A stretch of 13,829 nt of DNA from an uncultured Chlorobiota bacterium. GTDB taxonomy: Bacteria; Bacteroidota; Kapaibacteriia; OLB7. The DNA lies in NCBI GenBank assembly GCA_946481475.1, contig CAMLOB010000034.1, forward strand, positions 1 through 13,829, given 5' to 3'. The notes beneath the pieces were generated by a model. The model saw only the letters and a list, made by a program, of their open reading frames with translations. It made no database searches and was not told the origin of the DNA. The first letter of the stretch is position 1, and each line of letters begins with the position of its first letter. Both the position numbers and the translations under genes were made by a program. Below, piece after piece: positions 6,227-13,829 of this stretch.

Positions 6227-8011
6227 TCAGAAGCCGAGTTCCACTCCGGCATTGACGCCGTAGTTGGCATTGAAGTCGATATCATCCGAGAACCCGTGGA
6301 GCATTGCCCCTCCGACTCCGAGTGTCCAGGCAACATTTTCATGTGTCGAGATCGCCGCATAGGCCCGTGCATTCAGGACGATACCTCCGTCGGCTCCTCC
6401 CACTCCGATCCGTCCGTTGATTTTCAGCATCTTGTTCACCGAAGTCACGGTATGATCGTAGAAGATCAACCCGTAGACCATCGAAGCCTCTGTTTCGAGG
6501 GCCTGATAGTCATACTGCGGGTCCCCTTCGCGACCGATCGGCTGATATGCGGAGTTCTCGCCGCCGAGAATCTGGGGTGACTTCCACTCTCTGGAGGCCA
6601 CCGGTTCTCCGGAATGTCCCGTGCCGCCACCGGGCAGCGTCTGATCGATTGTCGTACCTCCGTTATTCGTACCGGTTCCTCCGGATGAACCTCCCATTCC
6701 ACCGGCTCTGAAGTTATCGCCGGAACGTCCTCCCGTCGCCGATCCCTGAAGATCACCCGGATCGGTCGACCGACGGGCAAATCCCTGCGGGGTGGCCGGT
6801 TTCGTCTGCACCGAAACGACTCTGCGATAACTGAACATTGCGCTTCCCCCTTCCAGACCGATCCGGTTTTCTTCCCCCAGAGTCATGGCAAGATAGGCCG
6901 ATCCCTGGACCGAGAAGGTAGACTCCTTTGTGGTAAGACCGGATGCGAGCGTACCGCCGAACATAATGCGACGTCGGTGGGATTCGTTGCGGTCCAGATC
7001 CGGAACCGAACGTCCGCTACGCGATCTGGCCGATGCCTCCATATCGGTCTGGCCGAACCGTTCCTCGATGGGACGACTGGCCGTCTCCATCTTGTCGAGC
7101 ATCCGGGAAGTGGAGACGATATCCTGCAGCATGTCTTCCGGATCGTTTGCCATGAACTCCAGAGAGCTGTTCAGGCGGTTTCCGAAAGGAAGAGAAGTAG
7201 ACGTGACGGCAGCCAGAGCATCGGCCTCATTATCCGGCGTTTCCGCCTCAACATGCGCAACGGCACCGCTGTTGTCAGCACCACCAAGACGGCTATCCGG
7301 CACAGTTGCGTTCTCCTCATGCTTCCGGACGTAGATACGTTCCGTCTCCTCTTCTCCCAAAACAGCAGCAAGAGCCGGATCAGTACTGACAGGACTTGTT
7401 AGGATCTGCTCATCTGAACGGACGGTATTGCGCGGATTGGCGGGACGAGTATTCCGTTGCACCCTGAGAGTGGCTAAGGAACTCTCCGCGACATCGGCGT
7501 TATCGGGAATCCGGGTAGCCGGTGCGATAGGAGTTGCTTCCCCTGAAATATCGGGTCCGGCTACACTGATACCCTCACTACCACCACCGACACGGTCCCC
7601 CAATGTCTGTGCAATGCCGTCGTTCCGCCCCCCCGGCAGATCGGCCAGGCTGTCACCACCGGAAGGGGCAATCAGCGTCGGGGCGAGAGCGATCAGCACG
7701 AGTGCAACCATTGCCGCCAGTGAAGAGCCGGCAAACCGGCTGGTAAAGATGACCGGACGGCGTTCCTCCTCCTCTTCAGCAGCCAGAGCGGCAAACTGTT
7801 CGGCAAGATTTTCCCTGACGAATTCCGAAAGATGGTCGGGCGGGGTCAATGCCAGCAGATCATCGTGGATGATCGAACGCAACTCAAGCGTCTGGGACAA
7901 CTCGGTACGGAGCTGGGGCTCCTCCTCCAGAAGGTCCCGGAACTGCTGCAGTTCTCTTTCGGAGATTGATCCGTCGAGATATTTCTCAAGATAGTTATCG
8001 ACTTTTGTCAT
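6227..8011 (-). CDS. Dma-like fusion: anti-sigma-like N-terminus, membrane helix and C-terminal beta-barrel
   Basis: This 594-residue protein is encoded directly after an ECF sigma gene, overlapping it by 17 nt. Residues 1-90 form a soluble acidic helical region (DNYLEKYLDGSISERELQQF at 5-24), of the size and kind seen in anti-sigma domains. One membrane helix follows at about 93-116 (SSLAAMVALVLIALAPTLIA). Residues 117-345 are low-complexity and probably disordered. Residues 348-594 read as about eight amphipathic beta strands, interrupted by a Gly/Ser-rich segment (about 402-500), and end GVELGF, a barrel-type C-terminus. This order matches the dual membrane-spanning anti-sigma (Dma) proteins described in Bacteroides, which cross both membranes. 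By inference it holds the sigma factor at the inner membrane and senses outer-membrane state through the barrel. The frame extends to 8065, but the ATG at 8011 gives a natural start and translational coupling. Sigma binding is not shown by sequence alone; the barrel call is from strand pattern. Confidence 0.8.
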   Translation of the reverse strand: MTKVDNYLEKYLDGSISERELQQFRDLLEEEPQLRTELSQTLELRSIIHDDLLALTPPDHLSEFVRENLAEQFAALAAEEEEERRPVIFTSRFAGSSLAAMVALVLIALAPTLIAPSGGDSLADLPGGRNDGIAQTLGDRVGGGSEGISVAGPDISGEATPIAPATRIPDNADVAESSLATLRVQRNTRPANPRNTVRSDEQILTSPVSTDPALAAVLGEEETERIYVRKHEENATVPDSRLGGADNSGAVAHVEAETPDNEADALAAVTSTSLPFGNRLNSSLEFMANDPEDMLQDIVSTSRMLDKMETASRPIEERFGQTDMEASARSRSGRSVPDLDRNESHRRRIMFGGTLASGLTTKESTFSVQGSAYLAMTLGEENRIGLEGGSAMFSYRRVVSVQTKPATPQGFARRSTDPGDLQGSATGGRSGDNFRAGGMGGSSGGTGTNNGGTTIDQTLPGGGTGHSGEPVASREWKSPQILGGENSAYQPIGREGDPQYDYQALETEASMVYGLIFYDHTVTSVNKMLKINGRIGVGGADGGIVLNARAYAAISTHENVAWTLGVGGAMLHGFSDDIDFNANYGVNAGVELGF

Positions 8012-8567
8012 TATCGTGATCGTGTACCACAGGGAACAGAATGGAGCGCAACATCTTTCTCGCACGATAGATGCGGATCTTCACCGTTGCAATCGATGCG
8101 CCGGTAATCTCCGCGATCTCCTTGTAGGCATAGCCGTCGTATTCATACAGTACGATTGCTTCCCGATAATCGTCCGGAAGCCGCTTCAAAGCTGCGGCCA
8201 CCTCGTCATGCAATACCACATCCCGGATGCGGGCCGGCGACATATCTGCGATGGAGGCCTCGAACGGCACAGTCTGCTTTTTGTTTCGCCTCATATTCAG
8301 GCAGACGTTGCGAACGATGGTAAAGAACCACACCATAAAATTGCGTCCGTCGTACGTATGGCGATGCTCGTAAAGCCGCATGAAGGCTTCCTGAAATGCA
8401 TCGTGCGCCATCTCCTCATCGTAGAGAACGCGCATGCAGTAAACGTAGACTTTCTTTTCGTACCGCCTGAAGATCTCGTTGAAGGCCTGAACATCCCCCC
8501 CTTGAGCGGAGAGGAACAGGTCGTTATCCGAACGATCTTCCTGCCTTATGGTTGGTTGTTCTTTCAT
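7995..8567 (-). CDS. ECF (sigma-70 family) RNA polymerase sigma factor
   Basis: This 190-residue protein has the two domains of an ECF sigma factor and nothing else. Sigma region 2 spans about 28-95 (FNEIFRRYEKKVYVYCMRVL, then AHDAFQEAFMRLYEHR and FMVWFFTIVRNVCLNMRR). Sigma region 4 spans about 121-175 (LKRLPDDYREAIVLYEYDGY, helix-turn-helix YKEIAEITGASIATVKIRIY at 148-167, then RARKML). It would direct RNA polymerase to a specific promoter set. The next gene starts inside its last codons (ATG at 8011, stop at 7995-7997), which suggests translational coupling with its presumed anti-sigma partner. A short leader and an ECF-like promoter motif lie just upstream, consistent with autoregulation. 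The gene diverges from lon across 223 bp. The family call is firm; the regulon is inference. Confidence 0.96.
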   Translation of the reverse strand: MKEQPTIRQEDRSDNDLFLSAQGGDVQAFNEIFRRYEKKVYVYCMRVLYDEEMAHDAFQEAFMRLYEHRHTYDGRNFMVWFFTIVRNVCLNMRRNKKQTVPFEASIADMSPARIRDVVLHDEVAAALKRLPDDYREAIVLYEYDGYAYKEIAEITGASIATVKIRIYRARKMLRSILFPVVHDHDNDKSR

Positions 8568-8587
8568 ATCCTCGGGAACGTGCTACA

Positions 8588-8618
8588 CAAACATACACAG
8601 GAGCCCCGGAATGGTTAC
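8588..8618 (-). promoter_or_regulatory. Candidate promoter of the ECF sigma gene
   Basis: On the minus strand GTAACC (8618-8613) is followed by 16 bases and GTATG (8596-8592), about 25 nt before the ATG at 8567, which gives a very short leader. The AACC core and 16-nt spacing fit an autoregulated ECF promoter. The same place also contains TATGTTTG (8595-8588), which matches the Bacteroidota housekeeping -7 box TAnnTTTG, but no TTTG -33 box lies at the expected distance. Either reading is possible. Confidence 0.35.
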
Positions 8619-8790
8619 TCCGATTGTACGACTTTTCTGAAAAGGAGAATGACATGGGGTTCCGGACCTGACAGTCATGGATACTTCTTCGTCGACTCCG
8701 CCACATATTCCTATATTGTGGGTCGATACGATATACTTACAAGAGCAGGCGAAAACCCCTGTATCCACATTTCCTGAAAGCAGCAATTCC

Positions 8791-11289
8791 ATGAGTTCAA
8801 GACGTTCGAAAGCCGAAACCATCATTACGTTACCGGTGCTGCCTCTGCGCGACGTTGTCATTTTCCCGAATATGATATTCCCCGTGCTGGTCGGTCGCGA
8901 ATCCTCGCTGAAGGCGGCTACCGAAGCACTGAATCACGACAAGGAGATCCTGCTGGTCACGCAGCAGAATCCGGAAGTCGACGAACCGTATGAAGACGAT
9001 GTCTACCGAGCGGGGACCGTCGCAAAGATCGCCCAGATGCTTCGCCTTCCCAACGGACTGATGCGAATCCTGGTTGAAGGGGAGTCGCAGGCGGTGATCC
9101 GGGAGATCGCCTTCAACGGCGAGTATATGGAGGCGGCCGTCGCAATCGTCAATCCGACCGTTCCGACTGACAACAAGATGAAAGCCCTCCAGCGCCAGGT
9201 CGCCTTCCTCTTCCAGGAGTATGTCCGGCTTCATCAGGAAATGCCCCCGGAAATGCTGGCAACGTTCGACAGCATCGAGGATCCGATCCGCCGGCTCTAC
9301 TTCGTGGCCGGGAATCTGGGGAACGGCACCGAATCGAAGCAGCGTCTGCTGGAAGCGACCGAGGCGAAGGAACAGTACATGGAACTGGTCAAGCTTCTGA
9401 ACGAGGAGATCGAGATACTGAAGCTGGAGCAGGAAATCGACTCGAAGGTGCAGGACACGATTCAGAAATCGCAACGGCAATTCATTATTCAGGAACAGAT
9501 TCGTGCGTTGCAGAACGAGCTGGAGGAAGAAGTCGGGGAAATTTCTCCCGAACTGGCAAAGCTCCGTGAGCTGATCGAAAAGGCCAAGATGCCCAAAGAG
9601 GTGGAGGCGAAGGCATACGAGGAGCTGGACAAGTTGCGCAAGACACCGATGATGTCTCCGGAATTCGCCGTCAACCGCAATTACCTTGAATGGATTACCG
9701 CCGTCCCCTGGACAAAGCGAACCCGCGACAAGCTGGACATCGAGCATGTGAAGGAGATTCTGGATGAAGATCACTACGGACTGGAGAAGCCGAAGGATCG
9801 CATTCTGGAACATATCGCCGTGCTGAATCTGGTTCGCGAGATGCGGGGACAGATTCTCTGCTTCGTCGGTCCTCCCGGCGTCGGCAAGACCTCGCTCGGC
9901 AAGTCGATAGCCCGGGCACTTGGTCGGAAGTTTGTCCGCGTCTCCCTGGGAGGAGTCCGGGACGAAGCGGAAATTCGGGGACACCGGCGAACCTACATCG
10001 GCTCGATGCCGGGCCGGATCATCCAGTCGATGAAACGGGCCACAACGGTCAACCCGGTGATGCTTCTCGATGAGATCGACAAGATGAGCATGGACTTCCG
10101 GGGTGATCCCTCCTCGGCAATGCTGGAGGTGCTGGATCCGGAACAGAACATCGCGTTCAACGATCATTATCTGGAGGTGGACTACGATCTTTCCCATGTT
10201 CTCTTTATCGCGACGGCCAACGTTCTGCATAACATCCCTCTGCCGTTGCAGGATCGAATGGAGATCATCCAGCTTAACGGCTATCTGGAACACGATAAAC
10301 TGGAGATCGCAAAACGGCATATCGTGCCGCAACAACTGAAGGAACATGGACTGGAAGACAAGTCGGTGGAATTCACCGATGAAGGATTGCTGAAAATCAT
10401 CAGGGAGTATACCTCCGAAGCGGGAGTTCGTAATCTGGAACGGGAGATTGCCGCGGTCTGCCGGAAGGTCGCTCGTTATATCGTCTCGCAAAAGGGAGAG
10501 AAGGAATCAGGCAAGAAATCGAAAGGACGACGGTCATCCTCGAATTCGCAAACGATCCTCGTCACTCCGGAACTGGTCGGGCAATACCTGAAGGTTCCTC
10601 GTTTCCGGAATCGGGCGTCCGAGAAAGAAGACCTTGTCGGAGCTGCTACCGGTCTGGCATGGACACCGACCGGCGGAGATACCCTGACCGTGGAGGTCTC
10701 CATTGTTCCGGGGAGTGAGCGCCTGACCCTGACCGGTCAGTTAGGGGATGTGATGAAGGAATCTTCCGCAGCCGCACTGACCTATATCAGAGCCAACGCC
10801 AAGGTTCTGGACGTTCCGGAAAACTTCATCAAGGAACGGGAAGTTCACATTCACGTGCCGGAAGGGGCGATTCCGAAAGACGGTCCCTCGGCCGGCATCA
10901 CCATGGCGATTGCCGTCATATCCGCCGCATCCGGTCGCCCGGTCCGCTCGGATGTGGCAATGACCGGCGAGATCACCTTGCGCGGACGTATCCTGCCGAT
11001 CGGCGGACTGACCGAGAAGCTGCTGGCGGCACAACGGACGGAGATCAAAACCGTTATTATTCCGAAAGAGAACGAAATCGATCTGACGGAGATTCCGGAT
11101 CAGGTGAAGGAAGGACTCGAGATCATTCCTGTGGAATCCCTCTCTGAGGCTGTTCCACACGTCTTCCGTGATGTTGCCTCCAAAGGGACTCCAGGAAACG
11201 GTCTGGCAGGCAATGCCGGTTCGAAAAAAAGATCGGTTGCAAGCAAAAAAAACGGCACCCGAAAGAAGAAAGTCGAACGCATTTCATAG
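8791..11289 (+). CDS. lon: ATP-dependent protease Lon
   Basis: Lon is a cytoplasmic hexameric AAA+ serine protease that degrades misfolded and regulatory proteins. The 832 residues carry the full architecture: substrate-binding N-domain (about 10-210, [20 protein letters not shown] at 14-33), coiled-coil (about 195-290), AAA+ module with Walker [10 protein letters not shown] (360-368) and Walker B VMLLDEID (423-430), and the protease domain with catalytic Ser700 in PKDGPSAG and Lys743 in [11 protein letters not shown]. The 43-residue Ser-Lys spacing equals that of E. coli Lon. I chose the ATG at 8791, since [20 protein letters not shown] matches normal Lon starts; the 38 codons upstream in frame look non-coding. 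Unusual are a Lys/Ser-rich insert (about 567-587) between the AAA+ and protease domains and a Lys-rich tail (about 811-830). The gene is divergent from the sigma factor. No CIRCE-type heat-shock operator was seen upstream. Confidence 0.98.
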   Translation: MSSRRSKAETIITLPVLPLRDVVIFPNMIFPVLVGRESSLKAATEALNHDKEILLVTQQNPEVDEPYEDDVYRAGTVAKIAQMLRLPNGLMRILVEGESQAVIREIAFNGEYMEAAVAIVNPTVPTDNKMKALQRQVAFLFQEYVRLHQEMPPEMLATFDSIEDPIRRLYFVAGNLGNGTESKQRLLEATEAKEQYMELVKLLNEEIEILKLEQEIDSKVQDTIQKSQRQFIIQEQIRALQNELEEEVGEISPELAKLRELIEKAKMPKEVEAKAYEELDKLRKTPMMSPEFAVNRNYLEWITAVPWTKRTRDKLDIEHVKEILDEDHYGLEKPKDRILEHIAVLNLVREMRGQILCFVGPPGVGKTSLGKSIARALGRKFVRVSLGGVRDEAEIRGHRRTYIGSMPGRIIQSMKRATTVNPVMLLDEIDKMSMDFRGDPSSAMLEVLDPEQNIAFNDHYLEVDYDLSHVLFIATANVLHNIPLPLQDRMEIIQLNGYLEHDKLEIAKRHIVPQQLKEHGLEDKSVEFTDEGLLKIIREYTSEAGVRNLEREIAAVCRKVARYIVSQKGEKESGKKSKGRRSSSNSQTILVTPELVGQYLKVPRFRNRASEKEDLVGAATGLAWTPTGGDTLTVEVSIVPGSERLTLTGQLGDVMKESSAAALTYIRANAKVLDVPENFIKEREVHIHVPEGAIPKDGPSAGITMAIAVISAASGRPVRSDVAMTGEITLRGRILPIGGLTEKLLAAQRTEIKTVIIPKENEIDLTEIPDQVKEGLEIIPVESLSEAVPHVFRDVASKGTPGNGLAGNAGSKKRSVASKKNGTRKKKVERIS

Positions 11290-11291
11290 CC

Positions 11292-11318
11292 TCTCCCACG
11301 TTTCCGGGGCGAGGGAGA
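11292..11318 (+). other. Weak hairpin just after lon
   Basis: TCTCCC (11292-11297) can pair with GGGAGA (11313-11318), with two further C-G pairs inside after an A-A mismatch. It lies 3 nt past the lon stop codon. No T-tract follows, so it is at best a weak terminator or an mRNA-end hairpin. The remaining sequence up to the next gene shows no other gene. Confidence 0.3.
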
Positions 11319-11425
11319 ATTCCCGCAGGAGGTAAGGCGACACTTAAACCGCTGTCGGTTCTCACAGTCATAGGCCCCGATCAGGCCCGCTGTACGGTCA
11401 CGACAACCACCCGACCGAAATGGTA

Positions 11426-11447
11426 ATGAGAAAAAAATATTTCTCAT
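11426..11447. promoter_or_regulatory. 22-bp inverted repeat upstream of the Spy-like gene
   Basis: ATGAGAAA and TTTCTCAT are perfect 8-bp arms around a 6-bp A/T centre. The repeat lies about 70 bp before the ATG of the LTxxQ protein gene and just upstream of a TATATT stretch (11470-11475) that could be a -10 element, so it is placed like an operator for a dimeric regulator. It could instead fold as a weak hairpin downstream of lon. Confidence 0.4.
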
Positions 11448-11517
11448 GTGGCCTCGACTGAAAGTTGTGTATATTTTGAAACATGCATCATATCACTTGA
11501 CACGGGAGAATCCGCAA

Positions 11518-11904
11518 ATGTTTTGGCATAGTAAACGATGGAAAGGACTGACCGTAGCCCTCCTGCTGACGATCGTCAGTTCGGGAGTTGCCTGGAGTCA
11601 GGATGATGAGTCGATAGAAGGTCAGCTTAACCTGACTCAGCAGCAGAAAGAAGAGATCAGAGAGTTGCGCGACAACTTCAAGAAAGAGGCTGCTCCCATT
11701 AAAAGCCGCATCAACACCCTCCAGTCGGAACGCAAACAACTGGAGAAGGATGGGGCAACTCAGGCGGAAGTCAAGAAAGTGCTGGAAAAGATAGCCGATG
11801 AGGAGATTTCCCTGACGTTGCTCCTGAACAAGTTCAAGAAAGATTATCTGGCCGTCCTGACTGCCGACCAGCGAAGGAAGCTTCAGGAACTGAAAAACAG
11901 ATAA
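11518..11904 (+). CDS. Spy/CpxP-like periplasmic LTxxQ protein
   Basis: This 128-residue protein has a signal peptide (KRWKGLTVALLLTIVSSGVA at 6-25, cleavage near AWSQ at 25-28) and an all-helical charged mature part with two LTxxQ-type motifs, LTQQQ (39-43) and LTADQ (114-118). That pair is the hallmark of the Spy/CpxP family, small periplasmic proteins that act as chaperones or as brakes on envelope-stress sensing. The mature length (about 100 residues) is a little shorter than E. coli Spy. The ATG at 11518 is chosen over an in-frame ATG at 11446 because it gives a normal signal peptide and follows a good ribosome binding site (GGGAG, 11504-11508, 9 nt away), one of the few clear ones in the window. 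The gene follows lon by 228 bp on the same strand and ends 39 nt before a strong terminator. A role in envelope stress is inferred from family and neighbours. Confidence 0.8.
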   Translation: MFWHSKRWKGLTVALLLTIVSSGVAWSQDDESIEGQLNLTQQQKEEIRELRDNFKKEAAPIKSRINTLQSERKQLEKDGATQAEVKKVLEKIADEEISLTLLLNKFKKDYLAVLTADQRRKLQELKNR

Positions 11905-11943
11905 ACGGTTCGGTCCGCCTGCACAGCAGCATACCGTTAAAAG

Positions 11944-11977
11944 AAAAGCCGCTCGACAATCTCGAGCGGCTTTTTTG
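11944..11977. terminator. Bidirectional rho-independent terminator
   Basis: GCCGCTCGA (11948-11956) pairs perfectly with TCGAGCGGC (11962-11970) around a 5-nt loop. AAAA precedes the stem and TTTTTT follows it, so it works in both directions. It ends the Spy-like gene on the plus strand and dapD on the minus strand, whose stop lies 30 nt to the right. Confidence 0.93.
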
Positions 11978-12006
11978 TTTGTTCCCGTCGGGCAACTCGC
12001 TCTCTT

Positions 12007-12846
12007 TTACCGTAACGCCTCCTCCATCGCAGTCTTGGCATCGGTCTTGTCATCGCGATACTTGACGATGATCGGCGTCGCAAGCGAAAGTCCATGCTCG
12101 GCGGCAAATGCTCCCCGGAGTTGCCGACTCCCCATCACCACCACCGCCCCTTCCGGTATGGTCAGAGGCAGATCGGCCGATCCGCTGATGATTGTTCCGT
12201 TGACCATATCATACACTCGCGACGAGGCGGTCAGAACCACCCCTCCGGCCAGCACCGCCCGCCGCCTGACGATCGTCCCCTCGTACACCCCACAGTTTCC
12301 TCCCACCAGCACTTCATCTTCGATAATCACCGGATTGGCGCCGACCGGTTCCAGCACCCCGCCGATCTGGGCGGCGGCACTCAGATGAACCCCCTTGCCG
12401 ATCTGCGCACACGTCCCCACAAGTGCGTGGGAATCGACCATGCTCCCGCTGTCGACATAGGCACCGATGTTGATGTACATCGGCGGCATACAGATCACCC
12501 CGGGAGCCACGTAGGCGCCATCCCGGATCGCTGACCCTCCCGGAACAAGCCGGACATTGTCGGCAATCGAAATCGCTCGCAGGGGAAGATTCTCCTTGTC
12601 AAAGAAGGGGAAACCGCCGATCGAGGCATCGCTCAATCCCCCGGCCCGAAACCCGAGCAGAATTCCCTGCTTGACCCAGGTGTTCGTCCGCCACCCACCG
12701 GATCCATCCGGTTCGGCAGACCGGATCTCTCCGCGATTCAATCCTTCCCTGAGTCTTGCAAAGAGCTCCTGTGCCTCTTCACGCGGAAAATCTTCCCCGG
12801 TCAGAGATGACAGTTCTTCTATACGCTGTTGAATCTCTTCAGTCAT
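12007..12846 (-). CDS. dapD: 2,3,4,5-tetrahydropyridine-2,6-dicarboxylate N-succinyltransferase
   Basis: DapD transfers a succinyl group from succinyl-CoA to tetrahydrodipicolinate in the succinylase branch of lysine and meso-diaminopimelate synthesis, feeding peptidoglycan. The 279 residues (family about 274) have a helical N-domain, the motif [11 protein letters not shown] (57-67), and a left-handed beta-helix of hexapeptide repeats: [20 protein letters not shown] (120-139), [20 protein letters not shown] (143-162), then [15 protein letters not shown] (163-177). The MVD aspartate (138) is the conserved active-site position. The segment that reads ARSEVVEG in proteobacterial DapD is GGNCGVYEG here (182-190), a variant I associate with other phyla. 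The ATG at 12846 is used; the frame continues to a TTG at 12876, but the extra ten residues are unlike the family. The gene lies 48 bp downstream of the TerC gene on the same strand, so co-transcription is possible. The other dap genes are not in the window. Confidence 0.95.
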   Translation of the reverse strand: MTEEIQQRIEELSSLTGEDFPREEAQELFARLREGLNRGEIRSAEPDGSGGWRTNTWVKQGILLGFRAGGLSDASIGGFPFFDKENLPLRAISIADNVRLVPGGSAIRDGAYVAPGVICMPPMYINIGAYVDSGSMVDSHALVGTCAQIGKGVHLSAAAQIGGVLEPVGANPVIIEDEVLVGGNCGVYEGTIVRRRAVLAGGVVLTASSRVYDMVNGTIISGSADLPLTIPEGAVVVMGSRQLRGAFAAEHGLSLATPIIVKYRDDKTDAKTAMEEALR

Positions 12847-12894
12847 GTACCTTGCAATGCAATTGGATTGGAACAACTACAGACCACTACAGAA

Positions 12895-13829
12895 TTATCT
12901 CCCCTTTCCGGTTTCCTCCGCTTCTCCCTTTTCTTTTTCGCTCACTTCTCCCCGAAGCAAAGCACTTTCCCTTTCCGATATGTCCTGTCCGTCCGGACTG
13001 AACAGACCGGAGCCGTTTGCAGGAATTCCCTCCGGAAGCCCTTCCTGCTTCCGGGGAAAAAGGATTGAAATGAGAGAGGAGAGGACAAGAACCGCTCCGA
13101 CAATGCTCAGGGAGATTACCGTGTCGATGTGGATGTCGAAAAACGTCAACAACATCTTGACGCCGATATAGACCAGAATAAATGCCAGACCGAACCGCAG
13201 GTAGTAGAACTTCGTGATCACATTGGCCAGCAGGAAATACAACGCCCGCAAGCCGAGAATGGCAAAGACGTTGGAGGTGTAGACGATATAGGTATCGTGC
13301 GTGATTGCAAAGATGGCCGGTATCGAGTCGAGCGCGAACAGCAGATCGGTGCTCTCGATCAGCACCAGCACAACAAGCATCGGCGTGATGAACGTCTTGC
13401 CGAACTGCTTGACGACAAATTTCTGGTCGTGATAGGTCTCGGTCACCGGGAACCGCTTGCGAAGCAGACGGATGATCGGATTATGCTCCACCTCTACATC
13501 ATGCCCCTTGTCCAGTCCCATCCGGATGCCGGTGAAGACCAGAAAGGCGCCGAAGATATAGATGACCCAGTGAAACCGTTCCAACAGAAATGCACCGATG
13601 CCGATCAGCGATGCCCGCATGAAGAGGGCGCCGAGAATTCCCCAGAAAAGAATCCGGTGCTGATAGCGCGGAGGAACCTTGAAGTAACCGAAGATCAGGA
13701 CAAACACGAAGAGATTATCGACCGAGAGAGATTTCTCGATCAGATAGCCGGTCAGGAACTCCGTTCCGGCCTTTGCCCCCCACTCGAGGTAGATAAAAAG
13801 ATTGAAGGCAAGAGAGAGGGTAATCCAGA
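12895..13829 (-). CDS. TerC family integral membrane protein (5' end outside the window)
   Basis: The reading frame stays open to the right edge, so the start is missing; 310 residues are visible. A GTG at 13707 is an internal valine codon, not the start: in-frame sequence before it translates to NLFIYLEWGAKAGTEF and then TGYLIEKSLSVDNLFV, the conserved TerC block. Further family marks are YFKVPPRYQHRILFWGILGA just after it, LIESTDLLFALDSIPAIFAI with acidic residues inside membrane helices, and about eight or nine hydrophobic segments overall. TerC/Alx proteins are implicated in metal ion (notably manganese) export and in metallation of exported proteins; the substrate here is unknown. The C-terminal tail after ILFPRKQEG is charged and variable. 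It is followed after 48 bp by dapD. Roughly 20-40 N-terminal residues are probably missing. Confidence 0.93.
   Translation of the reverse strand, partial: WITLSLAFNLFIYLEWGAKAGTEFLTGYLIEKSLSVDNLFVFVLIFGYFKVPPRYQHRILFWGILGALFMRASLIGIGAFLLERFHWVIYIFGAFLVFTGIRMGLDKGHDVEVEHNPIIRLLRKRFPVTETYHDQKFVVKQFGKTFITPMLVVLVLIESTDLLFALDSIPAIFAITHDTYIVYTSNVFAILGLRALYFLLANVITKFYYLRFGLAFILVYIGVKMLLTFFDIHIDTVISLSIVGAVLVLSSLISILFPRKQEGLPEGIPANGSGLFSPDGQDISERESALLRGEVSEKEKGEAEETGKGR

Noticed and set aside
6082..6372. N-terminal extension of the outer-membrane barrel protein
   Set aside because: The extra codons overlap the upstream gene, while a clean signal peptide starts at 6081.
8830..10491. Minus-strand open frame (553 codons) inside lon
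   Set aside because: It is antisense to a highly conserved gene and has a His/Leu/Gln-rich composition typical of a shadow frame.
11501..11520. TTGACA (11498-11503) as the -35 box of the Spy-like gene
   Set aside because: It lies only 14 nt before the start codon and overlaps the approach to the ribosome binding site, leaving no room for a -10 box and leader.
13705..13707. GTG at 13707 as the start of the TerC gene
   Set aside because: The upstream in-frame sequence continues the conserved TerC block to the window edge, so this is an internal valine.

Overview
The window carries nine complete protein genes, one gene cut by the right edge and a short repeat tract at the left edge. I saw no rRNA, tRNA, CRISPR array or transposase. 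The organism is probably a Gram-negative bacterium of the FCB group (Bacteroidota / Chlorobiota / Kapabacteria / Ignavibacteria side). The reasons are an LptF/G permease and several outer-membrane-type beta-barrel proteins, mostly weak Shine-Dalgarno sequences, and an ECF sigma factor followed by an anti-sigma/beta-barrel fusion of the type known from Bacteroides. This placement is inference; no marker gene is present to prove it.

Layout. Bases 1-150 hold a tandem 21-bp repeat array. Six genes then run on the minus strand from 8567 down to 158. In order of transcription they are: an ECF sigma factor; a membrane protein with an anti-sigma-like N-terminus and a barrel-like C-terminus, overlapping the sigma gene by 17 nt; an outer-membrane beta-barrel protein; a secreted protein with an N-terminal beta domain, a proline-rich linker and a C-terminal barrel-like domain; an LptF/LptG permease; and a DUF1800 protein. 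A terminator-like hairpin separates the sigma pair from the next gene. Diverging on the plus strand are lon (8791-11289) and a small Spy/CpxP-like LTxxQ periplasmic protein (11518-11904). A bidirectional rho-independent terminator (11944-11977) separates these from a convergent minus-strand pair, a TerC-family membrane protein and dapD.

How it fits together. Most of the minus-strand block concerns the cell envelope: a sigma/anti-sigma pair that could sense the outer membrane, two further barrel-type proteins and the lipopolysaccharide export permease. The divergent plus-strand genes encode protein quality control (Lon) and a periplasmic chaperone-like protein. Upstream of three successive minus-strand genes I can align an AACC-N16-(C)GT motif that resembles an ECF promoter (-35 'AAC' core). 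This suggests, but does not prove, that the sigma factor drives itself and the neighbouring envelope genes. The most notable item is the sigma/anti-sigma-barrel pair, which looks like the dual membrane-spanning anti-sigma (Dma) architecture. DapD (lysine/peptidoglycan precursor synthesis) and TerC appear to be ordinary housekeeping neighbours.
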